Positions 34,679-44,004 of a stretch of 64,000 bases of DNA are shown here, piece by piece (position 1 is the first letter of the stretch; each line of letters begins with the position of its first letter). The DNA comes from Nocardia cyriacigeorgica (GTDB lineage: Bacteria > Actinomycetota > Actinomycetes > Mycobacteriales > Mycobacteriaceae). Position numbers and translations under genes: made by a program. The stretch is from NCBI RefSeq assembly GCF_005863245.1, contig NZ_VBUT01000003.1:62001-126000 (forward strand), written 5' to 3'. Below the pieces are notes generated by a model. That model was not told the origin of the DNA. It saw nothing but the letters and a program-made list of their open reading frames with translations, and ran no database searches.

Positions 34679-35155
34679 ATGTCCGGGACTTCCGAATCCT
34701 CGGGCAACGCGCTGGTCTACTTCTCCAGCGCGTCGGAGAACACACATCGTTTCGTCGAGAAGCTGGGTCTCCCGGCGACTCGCATACCACTGCACACCGC
34801 CGATTCGCTGCGCGTCGACGAACCCTACGTGCTGATCGTCCCCACCTACGGGGGCGGTCGGCACGTACTCGGGGGGAGCCGGTCCGACAAGGACTTCGTA
34901 CCGCGGCAGGTCGCCAAGTTCCTCAACGATCCGCACAACCGCGCCCTGCTGCGCGGGGTCATCGCGGCCGGCAACACGAACTTCGGCGAGACCTTCTGCT
35001 ATGCGGGAGAGGTGATCTCGCGCAAATGCGGGGTGCCGTACCTGTATCGCTTCGAACTCATGGGAACCGCGGAGGACGTCGAGCGCGTCCGAGAGGGATT
35101 GGGATTGTTTTGGCAGCAACAACGACAGCACCGACCGGTAAGACGGCCCGCCTAG
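34679..35155 (+). CDS. nrdI: Flavodoxin-like NrdI
   Basis: A 158-residue NrdI flavoprotein, which helps build the dimanganese-tyrosyl radical cofactor of NrdF. The FMN loop is [19 protein letters not shown] (about 11-29). Other family landmarks are VPTYGGG (about 56-62), [18 protein letters not shown] (about 103-120) and the C-terminal [25 protein letters not shown] precedes the ATG at 34679, 40 bp after nrdH. Its last 46 bp overlap the start of nrdE. Confidence 0.94.
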   Translation: MSGTSESSGNALVYFSSASENTHRFVEKLGLPATRIPLHTADSLRVDEPYVLIVPTYGGGRHVLGGSRSDKDFVPRQVAKFLNDPHNRALLRGVIAAGNTNFGETFCYAGEVISRKCGVPYLYRFELMGTAEDVERVREGLGLFWQQQRQHRPVRRPA

Positions 35156-37299
35156 AGCAGGCCCCGATCCGGGGCGCCGAGGGCGGCGAGGTACTCGACT
35201 ACCACGCCCTCAACGCGATGCTGAACCTGTACGGCCCGAACGGCGAGATCCAGTTCGACAAGGACCGCGAGGCCGCCCACCAGTACTTCTTGCAGCACGT
35301 CAATCAGAACACCGTCTTCTTCCACAACCTGGACGAGAAGCTGGACTATCTGATCGACGAGAACTACTACGAGCGCGAGGTACTCGACCAGTACAGCCGC
35401 GAGTTCATCAAGAGCCTGTTCCAGCAGGCCTACGCCAAGAAGTTCCGGTTCCCGACCTTCCTCGGCGCGTTCAAGTACTACACCTCCTACACGCTCAAGA
35501 CCTTCGACGGTAAGCGCTACCTGGAGCGGTTCGAGGACCGCGTGTGCATGGTCGCGCTGACGCTGGCCGCCGGCGATGAGCAGCTGGCCCGCGAGCTGGT
35601 CGAGGAGATCATCGACGGCCGCTTCCAGCCGGCCACCCCCACCTTCCTCAACTCGGGCAAGAAGCAGCGCGGCGAGCCGGTGTCGTGCTTCCTGCTGCGC
35701 ATCGAGGACAACATGGAGTCCATCGGGCGCTCCATCAACTCCGCGTTGCAGCTGTCCAAGCGCGGCGGCGGGGTGGCGCTGCTGCTCAGCAATATCCGTG
35801 AGCACGGCGCGCCGATCAAGAAGATCGAGAACCAGTCCTCCGGCGTCATCCCGATCATGAAGCTGCTCGAGGACTCCTTCTCCTACGCCAACCAGCTGGG
35901 TGCGCGCCAGGGTGCGGGCGCGGTGTACCTGCACGCCCACCACCCCGACATCTACCGCTTCCTCGACACCAAGCGGGAGAACGCCGACGAGAAGATCCGC
36001 ATCAAGACCCTCTCGCTCGGTGTGGTGATCCCCGACATCACCTTCGAACTGGCGAAGAAGAACGAGGACATGTACCTGTTCTCGCCGTACGACGTGGAAC
36101 GCATCTACGGCAAGCCGTTCGCCGATATCGACGTCACCGAGAAGTACTACGAGATGGTCGACGACAAGCGCATCCGCAAGTCGAAGATCAAGGCGCGCGA
36201 GTTCTTCCAGACCATCGCCGAGCTGCAGTTCGAATCGGGCTACCCGTACATCATGTTCGAGGACACGGTGAACCGGGCCAACCCGATCGCGGGCAAGATC
36301 ACCCACTCCAACCTGTGCTCGGAGATCCTTCAGGTCTCCACCCCGTCGGAGTTCAACGACGATCTGTCCTACTCGAAGGTCGGCAAGGACATCTCCTGCA
36401 ACCTCGGCTCGCTCAATATCGCCAAGACGATGGACTCGCCGGACTTCGCCAAGACCATCGAGACCGCGATCCGGGCGTTGACGGCGGTCTCGGACCAGAC
36501 CCACATCTACTCGGTGCCCTCCATCGAGCAGGGCAACAACCAGTCGCACGCGATCGGTCTCGGGCAGATGAACCTGCACGGATTTCTGGCGCGCGAGCGG
36601 ATCCACTACGGGTCCGAAGAGGGCATCGACTTCACCAACATCTACTTCTACACCGTGGTCTACCACGCGCTGCGGGCGTCGAACCGGATCGCCATCGAGC
36701 GCGGCAGCTACTTCGGCGGTTTCCCGGAATCGAAGTACGCCAGCGGCGAGTACTTCGACAAGTACACCGACCAGGTGTGGGAGCCCAAGACCGATCGGGT
36801 GCGTCAGCTCTTCGACGAGGCCGGCGTGCACATCCCCACCCAGGACGATTGGCGTGAGCTGAAGGCCTCGGTCATGGAGCACGGCATCTACAACCAGAAT
36901 CTGCAGGCCGTGCCGCCCACCGGCTCGATCTCCTACATCAACCACTCCACCAGCTCCATCCACCCGGTGGCGTCGAAGATCGAGATCCGCAAGGAAGGCA
37001 AGATCGGGCGCGTCTACTACCCGGCGCCCTACATGACCAACGACAACCTCGAGTACTACGAGGACGCCTACGAGATCGGCTACGAGAAGATCATCGACAC
37101 CTACGCCGCGGCCACCCAGCACGTGGACCAGGGCCTGTCGCTGACGTTGTTCTTCAAGGACACCGCCACCACCCGCGATCTGAACCGGGCCCAGATCTAC
37201 GCCTGGCGCAAGGGCATCAAGACCCTGTACTACATCCGGCTGCGGCAGATGGCGTTGGAGGGCACCGAGGTCGAGGGCTGCGTCAGCTGCATGCTGTGA
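35110..37299 (+). CDS. nrdE: Class Ib ribonucleoside-diphosphate reductase, alpha subunit
   Basis: A 729-residue NrdE, the catalytic subunit that reduces ribonucleotides to deoxyribonucleotides. Very high similarity to mycobacterial NrdE is evident over the whole length ([86 protein letters not shown]). The active-site cysteine pair and N-C-E triad are present ([23 protein letters not shown]). The C-terminal redox tail ends EGCVSCML. No N-terminal ATP-cone is seen, as expected for class Ib. The start is a TTG at 35110, overlapping nrdI by 46 bp. A strong terminator follows. The partner nrdF is 7.7 kb away on the opposite strand. Confidence 0.96.
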   Translation: MAATTTAPTGKTARLEQAPIRGAEGGEVLDYHALNAMLNLYGPNGEIQFDKDREAAHQYFLQHVNQNTVFFHNLDEKLDYLIDENYYEREVLDQYSREFIKSLFQQAYAKKFRFPTFLGAFKYYTSYTLKTFDGKRYLERFEDRVCMVALTLAAGDEQLARELVEEIIDGRFQPATPTFLNSGKKQRGEPVSCFLLRIEDNMESIGRSINSALQLSKRGGGVALLLSNIREHGAPIKKIENQSSGVIPIMKLLEDSFSYANQLGARQGAGAVYLHAHHPDIYRFLDTKRENADEKIRIKTLSLGVVIPDITFELAKKNEDMYLFSPYDVERIYGKPFADIDVTEKYYEMVDDKRIRKSKIKAREFFQTIAELQFESGYPYIMFEDTVNRANPIAGKITHSNLCSEILQVSTPSEFNDDLSYSKVGKDISCNLGSLNIAKTMDSPDFAKTIETAIRALTAVSDQTHIYSVPSIEQGNNQSHAIGLGQMNLHGFLARERIHYGSEEGIDFTNIYFYTVVYHALRASNRIAIERGSYFGGFPESKYASGEYFDKYTDQVWEPKTDRVRQLFDEAGVHIPTQDDWRELKASVMEHGIYNQNLQAVPPTGSISYINHSTSSIHPVASKIEIRKEGKIGRVYYPAPYMTNDNLEYYEDAYEIGYEKIIDTYAAATQHVDQGLSLTLFFKDTATTRDLNRAQIYAWRKGIKTLYYIRLRQMALEGTEVEGCVSCML

Positions 37300-37318
37300 G
37301 ATAACCCCCGCACGCCGG

Positions 37319-37358
37319 TGGCGCGGATCGGTGAACACCGGTCCGCGCCATTTCTTTT
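37319..37358 (+). terminator. Rho-independent terminator after nrdE
   Basis: TGGCGCGGATCGGTG (37319-37333) pairs with CACCGGTCCGCGCCA (37336-37350), a 15-bp stem with one G-U pair, followed by TTTCTTTT (37351-37358). This is the clearest intrinsic terminator in the window. It isolates the EACC1-caspase genes from nrd transcription. Confidence 0.9.
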
Positions 37359-37426
37359 GGCGACGTTGTCGGTGGCCGGCGCTATTGTGGTCGCATAGGG
37401 AGTGTGTGACCAGAGGGGCGGCGGCC

Positions 37427-37786
37427 ATGGGTGATGTCGTATTCGTGATCGATGGCGGGGGTCGCCGCGGGCCGGACTGGCTCGACCAGGTCACTGGCGA
37501 GCTGCGGGCCGACCTCGAGGAGATTCGTGGTGTGCGGGTGAGCACCGTGCCCGCACCGGCTCCCGAAGGCGCGAAATCCGGTGTGGTGGAACAGATCGGC
37601 CAGCTCGCGGTCTCCGGCGGCGCGCTCGGCACGGCCGCGTGGGTGGTGCGCGATATCGTCGCCAAGTTCATCGACCGGGCCCAGGCGCGGTCGATCACCG
37701 TCAAGAAGGGCAAGCGCGAGGTCACCATCACCGCCGCCTCGGCCGAACAGATCGACCGGCTGCTGGACCTGCTGACCGATGAATAG
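37427..37786 (+). CDS. EACC1 (effector-associated constant component) protein
   Basis: A 119-residue protein with the layout of the EACC1 family. A beta strand (VVFVIDGG) is followed by a helix (WLDQVTGELRADLEEIRGV), a strand, a hydrophobic helix pair (GVVEQIGQLAVSGGALGTAAWVVRDIVAKFIDRA) and a C-terminal strand pair (RSITVKKGKREVTITAAS). EACC1 proteins are described as small constant partners of NTP-dependent conflict systems with caspase or other effectors, and may act as sensor or adaptor. The gene overlaps the start of the caspase-ATPase gene by 8 bp, the usual arrangement. The ATG at 37427 is preceded by GAGGGG. No catalytic residues are expected. Confidence 0.82.
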   Translation: MGDVVFVIDGGGRRGPDWLDQVTGELRADLEEIRGVRVSTVPAPAPEGAKSGVVEQIGQLAVSGGALGTAAWVVRDIVAKFIDRAQARSITVKKGKREVTITAASAEQIDRLLDLLTDE

Positions 37787-40700
37787 TCCGGCCGGACAAC
37801 GCATCGCGCTGTTCATCGCCAACGACACCTACCATTTCGACGGGCTGTCGCGGCTCTACGCGCCGGTCTCCGACGCCGAGCAACTGCGAGAGTTGTTGCG
37901 CGATCCGGAAATCGGCGGCTTCCGGCCCACCGACCTGCTGATCAACGAATCCAAGGCCGAAATCGAGCGCAGTATCGAGCGCCTGTTCCGCGGCGCCGGG
38001 CCCGACGACGTGGTGCTGCTCTATTTTTCCGGCCACGGCCTGCGCACCCGGCAGAACCTGTACCTGGCCACCAGCAACACCGATCCGCAACTGCTGTCGA
38101 GCACCGGCATCTCGGCCACCTTCATCCGGGAGCTGATCAAGGATTCCGCGGCCGCGGCGAAGGTCATCTTGCTCGACTGCTGCTACAGCGGCGCCTTCCT
38201 CGGTGCCGACGTGATGAAGTCGACCCCGACCATCGACGACGTCGGCCAGGAACTCGCCGCGGGCGAGGGCATCTGCGTGCTCACCGCGACCAGCGCGGTG
38301 GAAACCGCCGAGGACGGGCGCGGCGGCGCCGACCAGTCGGCGCCGCTATCGATCTTCACCGCCGCCATGGTGAAAGGCATCGGCACCGGCCTGGCCGACA
38401 ACGGCAGCGGCCGCATCAGCGCCCACGACCTGTGGACCTACACCCTCGCCGAAGTGCGTGCCCGCACGAGCAGGCAGACGCCGAACCACTACGGCCTGCT
38501 CAAGGACGAGGTGTATATCGCCAAGGTGCGGCGCAGGCATCCCGGCGCGGTCGAGGTGGGCGACCGGGTGCAGCTCGGCGGGCTGCTCGGGCGCCTCGAA
38601 CAGGACGCGACCCTCGGTCTGCGGGCCGAGGCCTGGTGGGGCACCGGGCGATTGAAGGTCCCGGTCGGTCAGGAACGCCGCACCGACGGCGCGGCGGGGG
38701 AGACGGTCTGGCTGGACCTCGCGGGACCCGACGGCAACCTGCTCGTCGTCGGACGCGCCGGTGCGGGCAAGAGCACGCTGCTGCGCACCCTCACCGGCTC
38801 GCTCGCGCTCACCCACGCCCCCGACGAAGCGCAGATCTACGTCCTGGAATCGAGCAACCGGCTCGGATCGATGGGCGCGCTGCCGCATATCGCCGGCGTC
38901 GCGGGCGACGACGAACCCGAGCAGGTGCTGTCGCTGCTGCAAACCATCGTGGCCGAGATCCGTTCCCGCAAGAAGATGTACCGCGCCAACAACATCGACT
39001 CACCCGCCAGCCTGCGCGCGGCGCGGTCGGTGCTGGTCGGCGGGCCCGCCGCCGACATCTTCCTGCTGCTGGACCGGTGGGGCGATTTCTGCGAGCAGAT
39101 CCCGGATTTCGCCGCCATACTGCGTCAAGTGGCCAGCGCCGGACCCGAATACGGCGTGCACGTGGTGGCGACGGTGCGCGATTGGAGCGAGGCGCCGGAC
39201 TGGCTGGCGGATCTGCTGCCGTCTCATATCGAGTTGCGGCTGCACCGTCCGCACGAATCGCGGATCCACCCCGAACGGGCCGCCCGCCTGCCCGACGGGC
39301 CGGGCTGGGCGCTGTACCGTGGCCGCCCGTTCCGCATCGCCATGCCCGACCTGCGGGAACTGCCGCCGGACAAGATGGTGCTGCCGGATCTGGCCGACGG
39401 CGCCGCCGAACTGGTCAGCCGGGTCGCTGCGGCCTGGCCGGCGCGCCCGGCCGACGGTGAGATCCGCCGCCCCTCCTTCGACGGCAATGTCGATTTCGCC
39501 GACCTGTTCGGTATCGGCGCCGACGACCGGCTCGACCTCGAAGTGGCCTGGCAGCACCGCTCCAAACACGAGCGGCTGCGCATCCCGATCGGCGTCACCC
39601 ATCTGGGGGAGACGGTGGAGCTGGACCTCAAGCAGGTCGGCGAATCGGGGATGGGCCAGTACGGGCTGATCGTCGGCGCGGCCGGATCCGGTAAATCGAT
39701 GCTGCTCAAAGACATCGTGCTCGGATTGGCCGTCACCCATCCGCCGGACGCGGTGAACTTCCTGCTCGTGGACTTCCGCGGCAGCGAAACCTTCGACGGA
39801 CTCCAGCCGCTGCCGCATGTCTCGGCCGTGGTGAACGACCTGGCCGCGGAGCTGCCGCTGGTCGATCGGCTGATGGCCACCCTCGCCGGTGAGATCGAAC
39901 GGCGCAGGCAGGTGCTGCGCAGGCACAACTACGCCGACATCGCCGCCTACGATTCCGCCCGCAGGCGCGGGCGCGACCTCGAGCCCCTGCCCGCGCTGGT
40001 CCTGGTGATCGATGAGTTCACCGAATTACTCGCCCAGAAGCCGGATTTCGGCGACACGCTGGTCGCCATCGCCCGCCGTGGGCGGGCGCTCGGTCTGCAT
40101 CTGCTGCTGTCCTCGGCGCGTCTCGAGGGCTATCGGCTGGGCCCGTTCGAGGCCTACCTGTCCTTCCGGATCGGGTTGCGCATGTTCTCGGCGGCCGAAT
40201 CGCGCATGGTGCTCGGGGTACCGGATGCCTACGAGTTGCCGAGTACGCCCGGCTTCGCGTATCTGAAAGCCGATGCGGCCGCACCCATCCGGTTCAAAAC
40301 CGCCTACCTGGCGCGGCCCGAGCGGCGCCACGACCAGGACGCCGAGGCGCGCGGTGTGCAACGAACCCTGCTGGATTCGCTGGTATCGCAGGTGCGTGCG
40401 GCCGGTGTGCCCGCGCGCCGGATCTGGTTGCCGCCGCTGTCGGAGCCTGCCACCATCGACGAACTGATCACCGACCACCGCTGGGCGCCGGGTGGCTTCG
40501 GCATGCTGGAACTGCCGGTGGGTGTGGTGGACGATCCGTTCGAGCAGCTGCAACGCGCCCTGGTGCTCTCGCTGGGCGGCGAAGACGGCAACGTCGCGGT
40601 CGTAGGTGGGACGCGATCGGGCAAGTCCACCACCTTGGCCACGATCGTGCTGTCGGCGGCGGCCACCCACACACCCGAGCAAGTGCAGTTCTATGTGCTC

Positions 40701-42101
40701 GATATCGGCGGGGTGCTGGCCGACCTCGAGCAGGTGCCGCATGTGGGTGCGGTGGTCGGGCGCGGCGAGCCGGACCGGATGCGCCGCACCGTCGCCGAAG
40801 TCGCCGCGGTGCTGAGCCGGCGGCGGCAGCTGTTCCAGGAATTGGGGATTGCCTCGATGGCGGAGTACCGGCGACGGCGCGCGACGATGCCGGATCCGGC
40901 GCGGGCCGACGCGTTCGGTGATGTCTTCCTCGTCGTCGACGACTGGGGCTACGCCCGCCGCCACGACGAGGCGCTCGAACAGCATCTGATCGATCTCACC
41001 GCCGACGGCCTCGGCTACGGGGTGCACGTCATCGTGTCGGCGGTGCGGTGGGCCCATCTGCGTCCGGTGTTCCGTGAACGTTTCGGCACCAAACTCGAAC
41101 TGCGACTCGACGATCCGGGCGAATCGGAGTTCAACAAGAACGATGCCGCGCGAGTGCCGGGCACGCCGGGCCGCGGGTTGGTCCGCGCCGGGAACAGGAT
41201 CAAATCGATGATGATCGCGATGCCGCGGCTGGAGTCGGGCGCCGAGCTGAGTGCCCCCGCCGGTGATCTGCTGTCGTCGGGTCGCATGCTCGCCCAGCGC
41301 TACCCGGGCAGGCGCGCACCCGAGGTGCGGGCGCTGCCGATGCGGGTGGCGCGGGAGAATCTGCTGGCCATCGCCGATGCGGAGGGCATCGAGCAGAGCG
41401 CCCGCCATGTGGTGATCGGCCTGCGCGCGACCGACCTCGCCCCGCTGTCCCTGGATTTCGCCAAACAGCCGCATTTCGTGGTCTTCGGGGACGCCGAATC
41501 CGGGAAAACGACGCTGCTGGCCAATATCGTCGACGGCCTCGGCCGCGCGGCCACCAAGGACGAGGCGGCGCTCGTCGTCATCGACCCGGCGCGCAGGTTG
41601 CTGGAGATATCCTCCGGGCTGCCGCAGGTGGCGCGCTATTCGCCCACGCCGCAGACGATCACCGAGGCCGTCGACACCGTGGTGCAGTTCATCGAGAAAC
41701 GCACGGCCGGTCCGGATGTCTCGCCGCAGCAGTTGCGTGACCGCAGCTGGTGGCGCGGGCCGGAATTGTTCGTCATCGTCGATGATTACGAGCGGGTCTG
41801 CGCCGCCTCCACCGGCAATCCGCTGGCGCCGCTGGCCGAATACCTCGCCCAAGGCCACGACATCGGCCTGCACGTGATCATCGCGCGCGCCAGCGCCGGC
41901 GCCGCATTGGCCCTGCACGACCCCGTCCTCGGCCGGCTCCGCGACCTCGGCGCCGACGGCGTGGTGCTGAGCGGTTCCCCCGAAGAAGGCGCCCTGCTCG
42001 CCAACGTCCGACCCACCACCCAGCCCCCCGGCCGCGGCACCTACGTCACCCGCTCCCGCCCACCCGAGCTGGTGCAGATCAGCTACCTGCCACAGGTGTG
42101 A
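37779..42101 (+). CDS. Caspase fused to four FtsK/EccC-type ATPase domains (EACC1-associated)
   Basis: A 1440-residue protein. Residues 1-250 are a caspase-like (C14) peptidase with the catalytic His86 in YFSGHGL and Cys135 in LLDCCYSGAF. Four FtsK/SpoIIIE-type P-loop domains follow, with Walker A motifs VVGRAGAGKS (323-332), IVGAAGSGKS (631-640), VVGGTRSGKS (941-950) and VFGDAESGKTT (1235-1245). Only domain 2 has a full Walker B Asp-Glu (VLVIDEFTELL, Asp745-Glu746). The others read LLLDRW, LVVDDW and VIVDDY and may be regulatory. Domains 2-4 resemble the three ATPases of the type VII secretion protein EccC, but the membrane anchor of EccC is replaced by the caspase and an extra ATPase. I infer an NTP-gated protease of a defence or suicide system. 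Start ATG 37779. Confidence 0.9.
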   Translation: MNSPAGQRIALFIANDTYHFDGLSRLYAPVSDAEQLRELLRDPEIGGFRPTDLLINESKAEIERSIERLFRGAGPDDVVLLYFSGHGLRTRQNLYLATSNTDPQLLSSTGISATFIRELIKDSAAAAKVILLDCCYSGAFLGADVMKSTPTIDDVGQELAAGEGICVLTATSAVETAEDGRGGADQSAPLSIFTAAMVKGIGTGLADNGSGRISAHDLWTYTLAEVRARTSRQTPNHYGLLKDEVYIAKVRRRHPGAVEVGDRVQLGGLLGRLEQDATLGLRAEAWWGTGRLKVPVGQERRTDGAAGETVWLDLAGPDGNLLVVGRAGAGKSTLLRTLTGSLALTHAPDEAQIYVLESSNRLGSMGALPHIAGVAGDDEPEQVLSLLQTIVAEIRSRKKMYRANNIDSPASLRAARSVLVGGPAADIFLLLDRWGDFCEQIPDFAAILRQVASAGPEYGVHVVATVRDWSEAPDWLADLLPSHIELRLHRPHESRIHPERAARLPDGPGWALYRGRPFRIAMPDLRELPPDKMVLPDLADGAAELVSRVAAAWPARPADGEIRRPSFDGNVDFADLFGIGADDRLDLEVAWQHRSKHERLRIPIGVTHLGETVELDLKQVGESGMGQYGLIVGAAGSGKSMLLKDIVLGLAVTHPPDAVNFLLVDFRGSETFDGLQPLPHVSAVVNDLAAELPLVDRLMATLAGEIERRRQVLRRHNYADIAAYDSARRRGRDLEPLPALVLVIDEFTELLAQKPDFGDTLVAIARRGRALGLHLLLSSARLEGYRLGPFEAYLSFRIGLRMFSAAESRMVLGVPDAYELPSTPGFAYLKADAAAPIRFKTAYLARPERRHDQDAEARGVQRTLLDSLVSQVRAAGVPARRIWLPPLSEPATIDELITDHRWAPGGFGMLELPVGVVDDPFEQLQRALVLSLGGEDGNVAVVGGTRSGKSTTLATIVLSAAATHTPEQVQFYVLDIGGVLADLEQVPHVGAVVGRGEPDRMRRTVAEVAAVLSRRRQLFQELGIASMAEYRRRRATMPDPARADAFGDVFLVVDDWGYARRHDEALEQHLIDLTADGLGYGVHVIVSAVRWAHLRPVFRERFGTKLELRLDDPGESEFNKNDAARVPGTPGRGLVRAGNRIKSMMIAMPRLESGAELSAPAGDLLSSGRMLAQRYPGRRAPEVRALPMRVARENLLAIADAEGIEQSARHVVIGLRATDLAPLSLDFAKQPHFVVFGDAESGKTTLLANIVDGLGRAATKDEAALVVIDPARRLLEISSGLPQVARYSPTPQTITEAVDTVVQFIEKRTAGPDVSPQQLRDRSWWRGPELFVIVDDYERVCAASTGNPLAPLAEYLAQGHDIGLHVIIARASAGAALALHDPVLGRLRDLGADGVVLSGSPEEGALLANVRPTTQPPGRGTYVTRSRPPELVQISYLPQV

Positions 42102-42624
42102 GACCCATCGCGATCGCCGGAGGTCCCGGCAACCGCAAGTACCCGAGCGACCACGCCGTGACAAAGATCCCACCGGCTCGGCGGGGCGGCGCCGCAGCGC
42201 CGTAATCCGAACCCGACCAGTGCCTTACCCGGTGCGGTGTCCACAGGTGCCCAGCGGATGTGACGGCCGGAGTCGGGAACAGCTCGTCCGACACGCCCGG
42301 GAGGAGAAACGCCGTGTGACGAACGAGTCGGTGCGCGGGCGGGACAGATGGGATGTATCCTGCACGGGAATGCGTTTGCATCAGAACCGGTGGGCGACCG
42401 TCCGCCGGTAGAGGGGACCGGCCGCGATGTGACGCGGCGGCGAATTCCGGAGGAGGTGGTGTTGCGATGCGCAGCGAACCTCCCAGTCGAAGGCCGCGCG
42501 GCGCCGCGCCTTCGCATTCCCGGTAGCAGGTTCTTCCGGCGGTAGCGACTGGCGTGAGCGCCCGCGGTGTGATGTCGATTTTCCGATTCACTCGCCAACT
42601 CACTGCTGTGCCGAGGACTTTGCC
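42102..42624. other. Intergenic region before mgtE
   Basis: About 520 bp with no convincing gene; short open frames here have poor codon bias. A hairpin with arms CGAAGG (42488-42493) and CCTTCG (42509-42514) around a GC-rich core lies about 110 bp before mgtE. The known Mg2+ M-box elements were looked for and not found. An untypical leader RNA for mgtE remains possible. Confidence 0.45.
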
Positions 42625-43989
42625 ATGTCGCAGACCGAACTGATCCACGAGCGTCCCACGCTGTCGGAATCCCTGCAGGATGTCGTCGAACGCCACCGCG
42701 TCGACGCCGCCCTGCACTGGCTCGACACCCACCCACCGCACGTCATCGCCGATGAGATCGCCCGCATGGACGCCGTCGGCGCCGGTGTCGCGTTCCGGCT
42801 GCTCGACAAGGACCTCGCGCTGGCGGTGTTCGAAGAGCTCGAGCCGGTCGACCAGCAGCAGATCCTGCAGGGCATGCGGGATCAGAGTTTCCGTGAACTG
42901 GTCGAGGCCATGGCGCCCGACGACCGCGCCCGCATGCTGCGCGAGGCGCCGGCCAAGGTCGCCAAGAAGGCGCTGGCCGGGCTCAGCCCGCGCGAACGCC
43001 GCATGACCGCCGCCCTGCTCGGCTACCCGGAGGGCTCGGTCGGTCGCTACATGACGCCGGAAGTCGTTGCGCTGCCGGGCAATCTGACCGTCGCCGAAGC
43101 GCTGCGCACCGTGCAGCTCAAGGGCGCGGGCGCCGAAACCGTCTACACCCTGCCGGTGGTCGACAACGGACGCCGGTTGCGCGGCATCGTGGAACTGCGG
43201 GAGCTGGTGCTCAGCAGCCCCGAGACGATGGTGGCCGATCTGGTCGTCACCGCGCCCGCGTTCGTGCGCGCCACCGACTCCGCGGAGAAGGCCGCCCGGT
43301 TGATGCGCGAGACCAACGACCTCAACCTCCCCGTCGTCGACAGTGAGGACCGCCTGGTCGGGCTGCTGACCTTCGACGACGCGGTGGAGGTCATCGAGGC
43401 CGCCGACACCGAGGACGTCGCCAAGCAGTCCGGTTCCTCGCCGTGGGAAGGCCACTACATGGCCGCCGGGGTGTTTCAGCTCGCACGGTATCGGGCGCTG
43501 TGGTTGCTGCTGTTGCTGCTGGCCGCGACCCTGACCGTCAGCGTGACCGATTTCTTCGAGGGCACCCTCGAACAGGCCGCGCAGCTGGCGCTGTTCATCC
43601 CGCTGCTCATCGGCGCGGGTGGCAATGCAGGTGCGCAGGCCGCCACCGCGTGTGTGCGTGCGCTGGCGGTCGGCGAAGTGCGCGGCAGCGACCTGCTGAA
43701 GGTGATCTGGCGCGAATGCCGGGTGGGGCTGGTGCTCGGGTCCATGCTGGCCGGGGCGGGTGTGGTGATCGGCGCCTTCTTCGTCGGCCCGCGCATCGCG
43801 GTGGTCGTCGGCGTCACGCTCATCATCATCTGCGGGTGGGCGGCGACCATCGGCGGCACCATGCCGCTGCTGGCCAAGCGGTTGCGGATCGACCCGGCGG
43901 TGGTGTCGGCGCCGATGGTGACCACGCTGGTCGACGCGACCGGCCTGATCATCTACTTCACCACCGCGAAGCTGGTGCTCGGCATCTGA
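42625..43989 (+). CDS. mgtE: Magnesium transporter MgtE
   Basis: A 454-residue MgtE-type Mg2+ channel. The N-terminal superhelical domain (about 20-130) contains the DLALAVFEELEP and REAPAKVAKKALAGLSPRERR segments. Two CBS domains follow (GRYMTPEVVALPGNLTVAEALRTV and AFVRATDSAEKAARLMRETNDLNLPVVDSEDRLVGLLTFDDAVEVIE). Five transmembrane helices complete it, with the pore motif PLLIGAGGNAGAQAATACVRAL and the terminal AAT(I)GGTMPL / TLVDATGLIIYF segments. The cytoplasmic domains sense Mg2+ and close the pore. The gene stands alone after the caspase locus. Confidence 0.94.
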   Translation: MSQTELIHERPTLSESLQDVVERHRVDAALHWLDTHPPHVIADEIARMDAVGAGVAFRLLDKDLALAVFEELEPVDQQQILQGMRDQSFRELVEAMAPDDRARMLREAPAKVAKKALAGLSPRERRMTAALLGYPEGSVGRYMTPEVVALPGNLTVAEALRTVQLKGAGAETVYTLPVVDNGRRLRGIVELRELVLSSPETMVADLVVTAPAFVRATDSAEKAARLMRETNDLNLPVVDSEDRLVGLLTFDDAVEVIEAADTEDVAKQSGSSPWEGHYMAAGVFQLARYRALWLLLLLLAATLTVSVTDFFEGTLEQAAQLALFIPLLIGAGGNAGAQAATACVRALAVGEVRGSDLLKVIWRECRVGLVLGSMLAGAGVVIGAFFVGPRIAVVVGVTLIIICGWAATIGGTMPLLAKRLRIDPAVVSAPMVTTLVDATGLIIYFTTAKLVLGI

Positions 43990-44004
43990 GCCGGGCCGCC
44001 GCGC

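Noticed and set aside
37779..42101. Type VII secretion locus
   Set aside because: The ATPases resemble EccC, but no other secretion component is nearby, and the protein has a caspase instead of a membrane anchor.
42102..42624. M-box magnesium riboswitch before mgtE
   Set aside because: The conserved GTTAGGTGAGGCTCCT and GCCGCTGCCC segments are absent.
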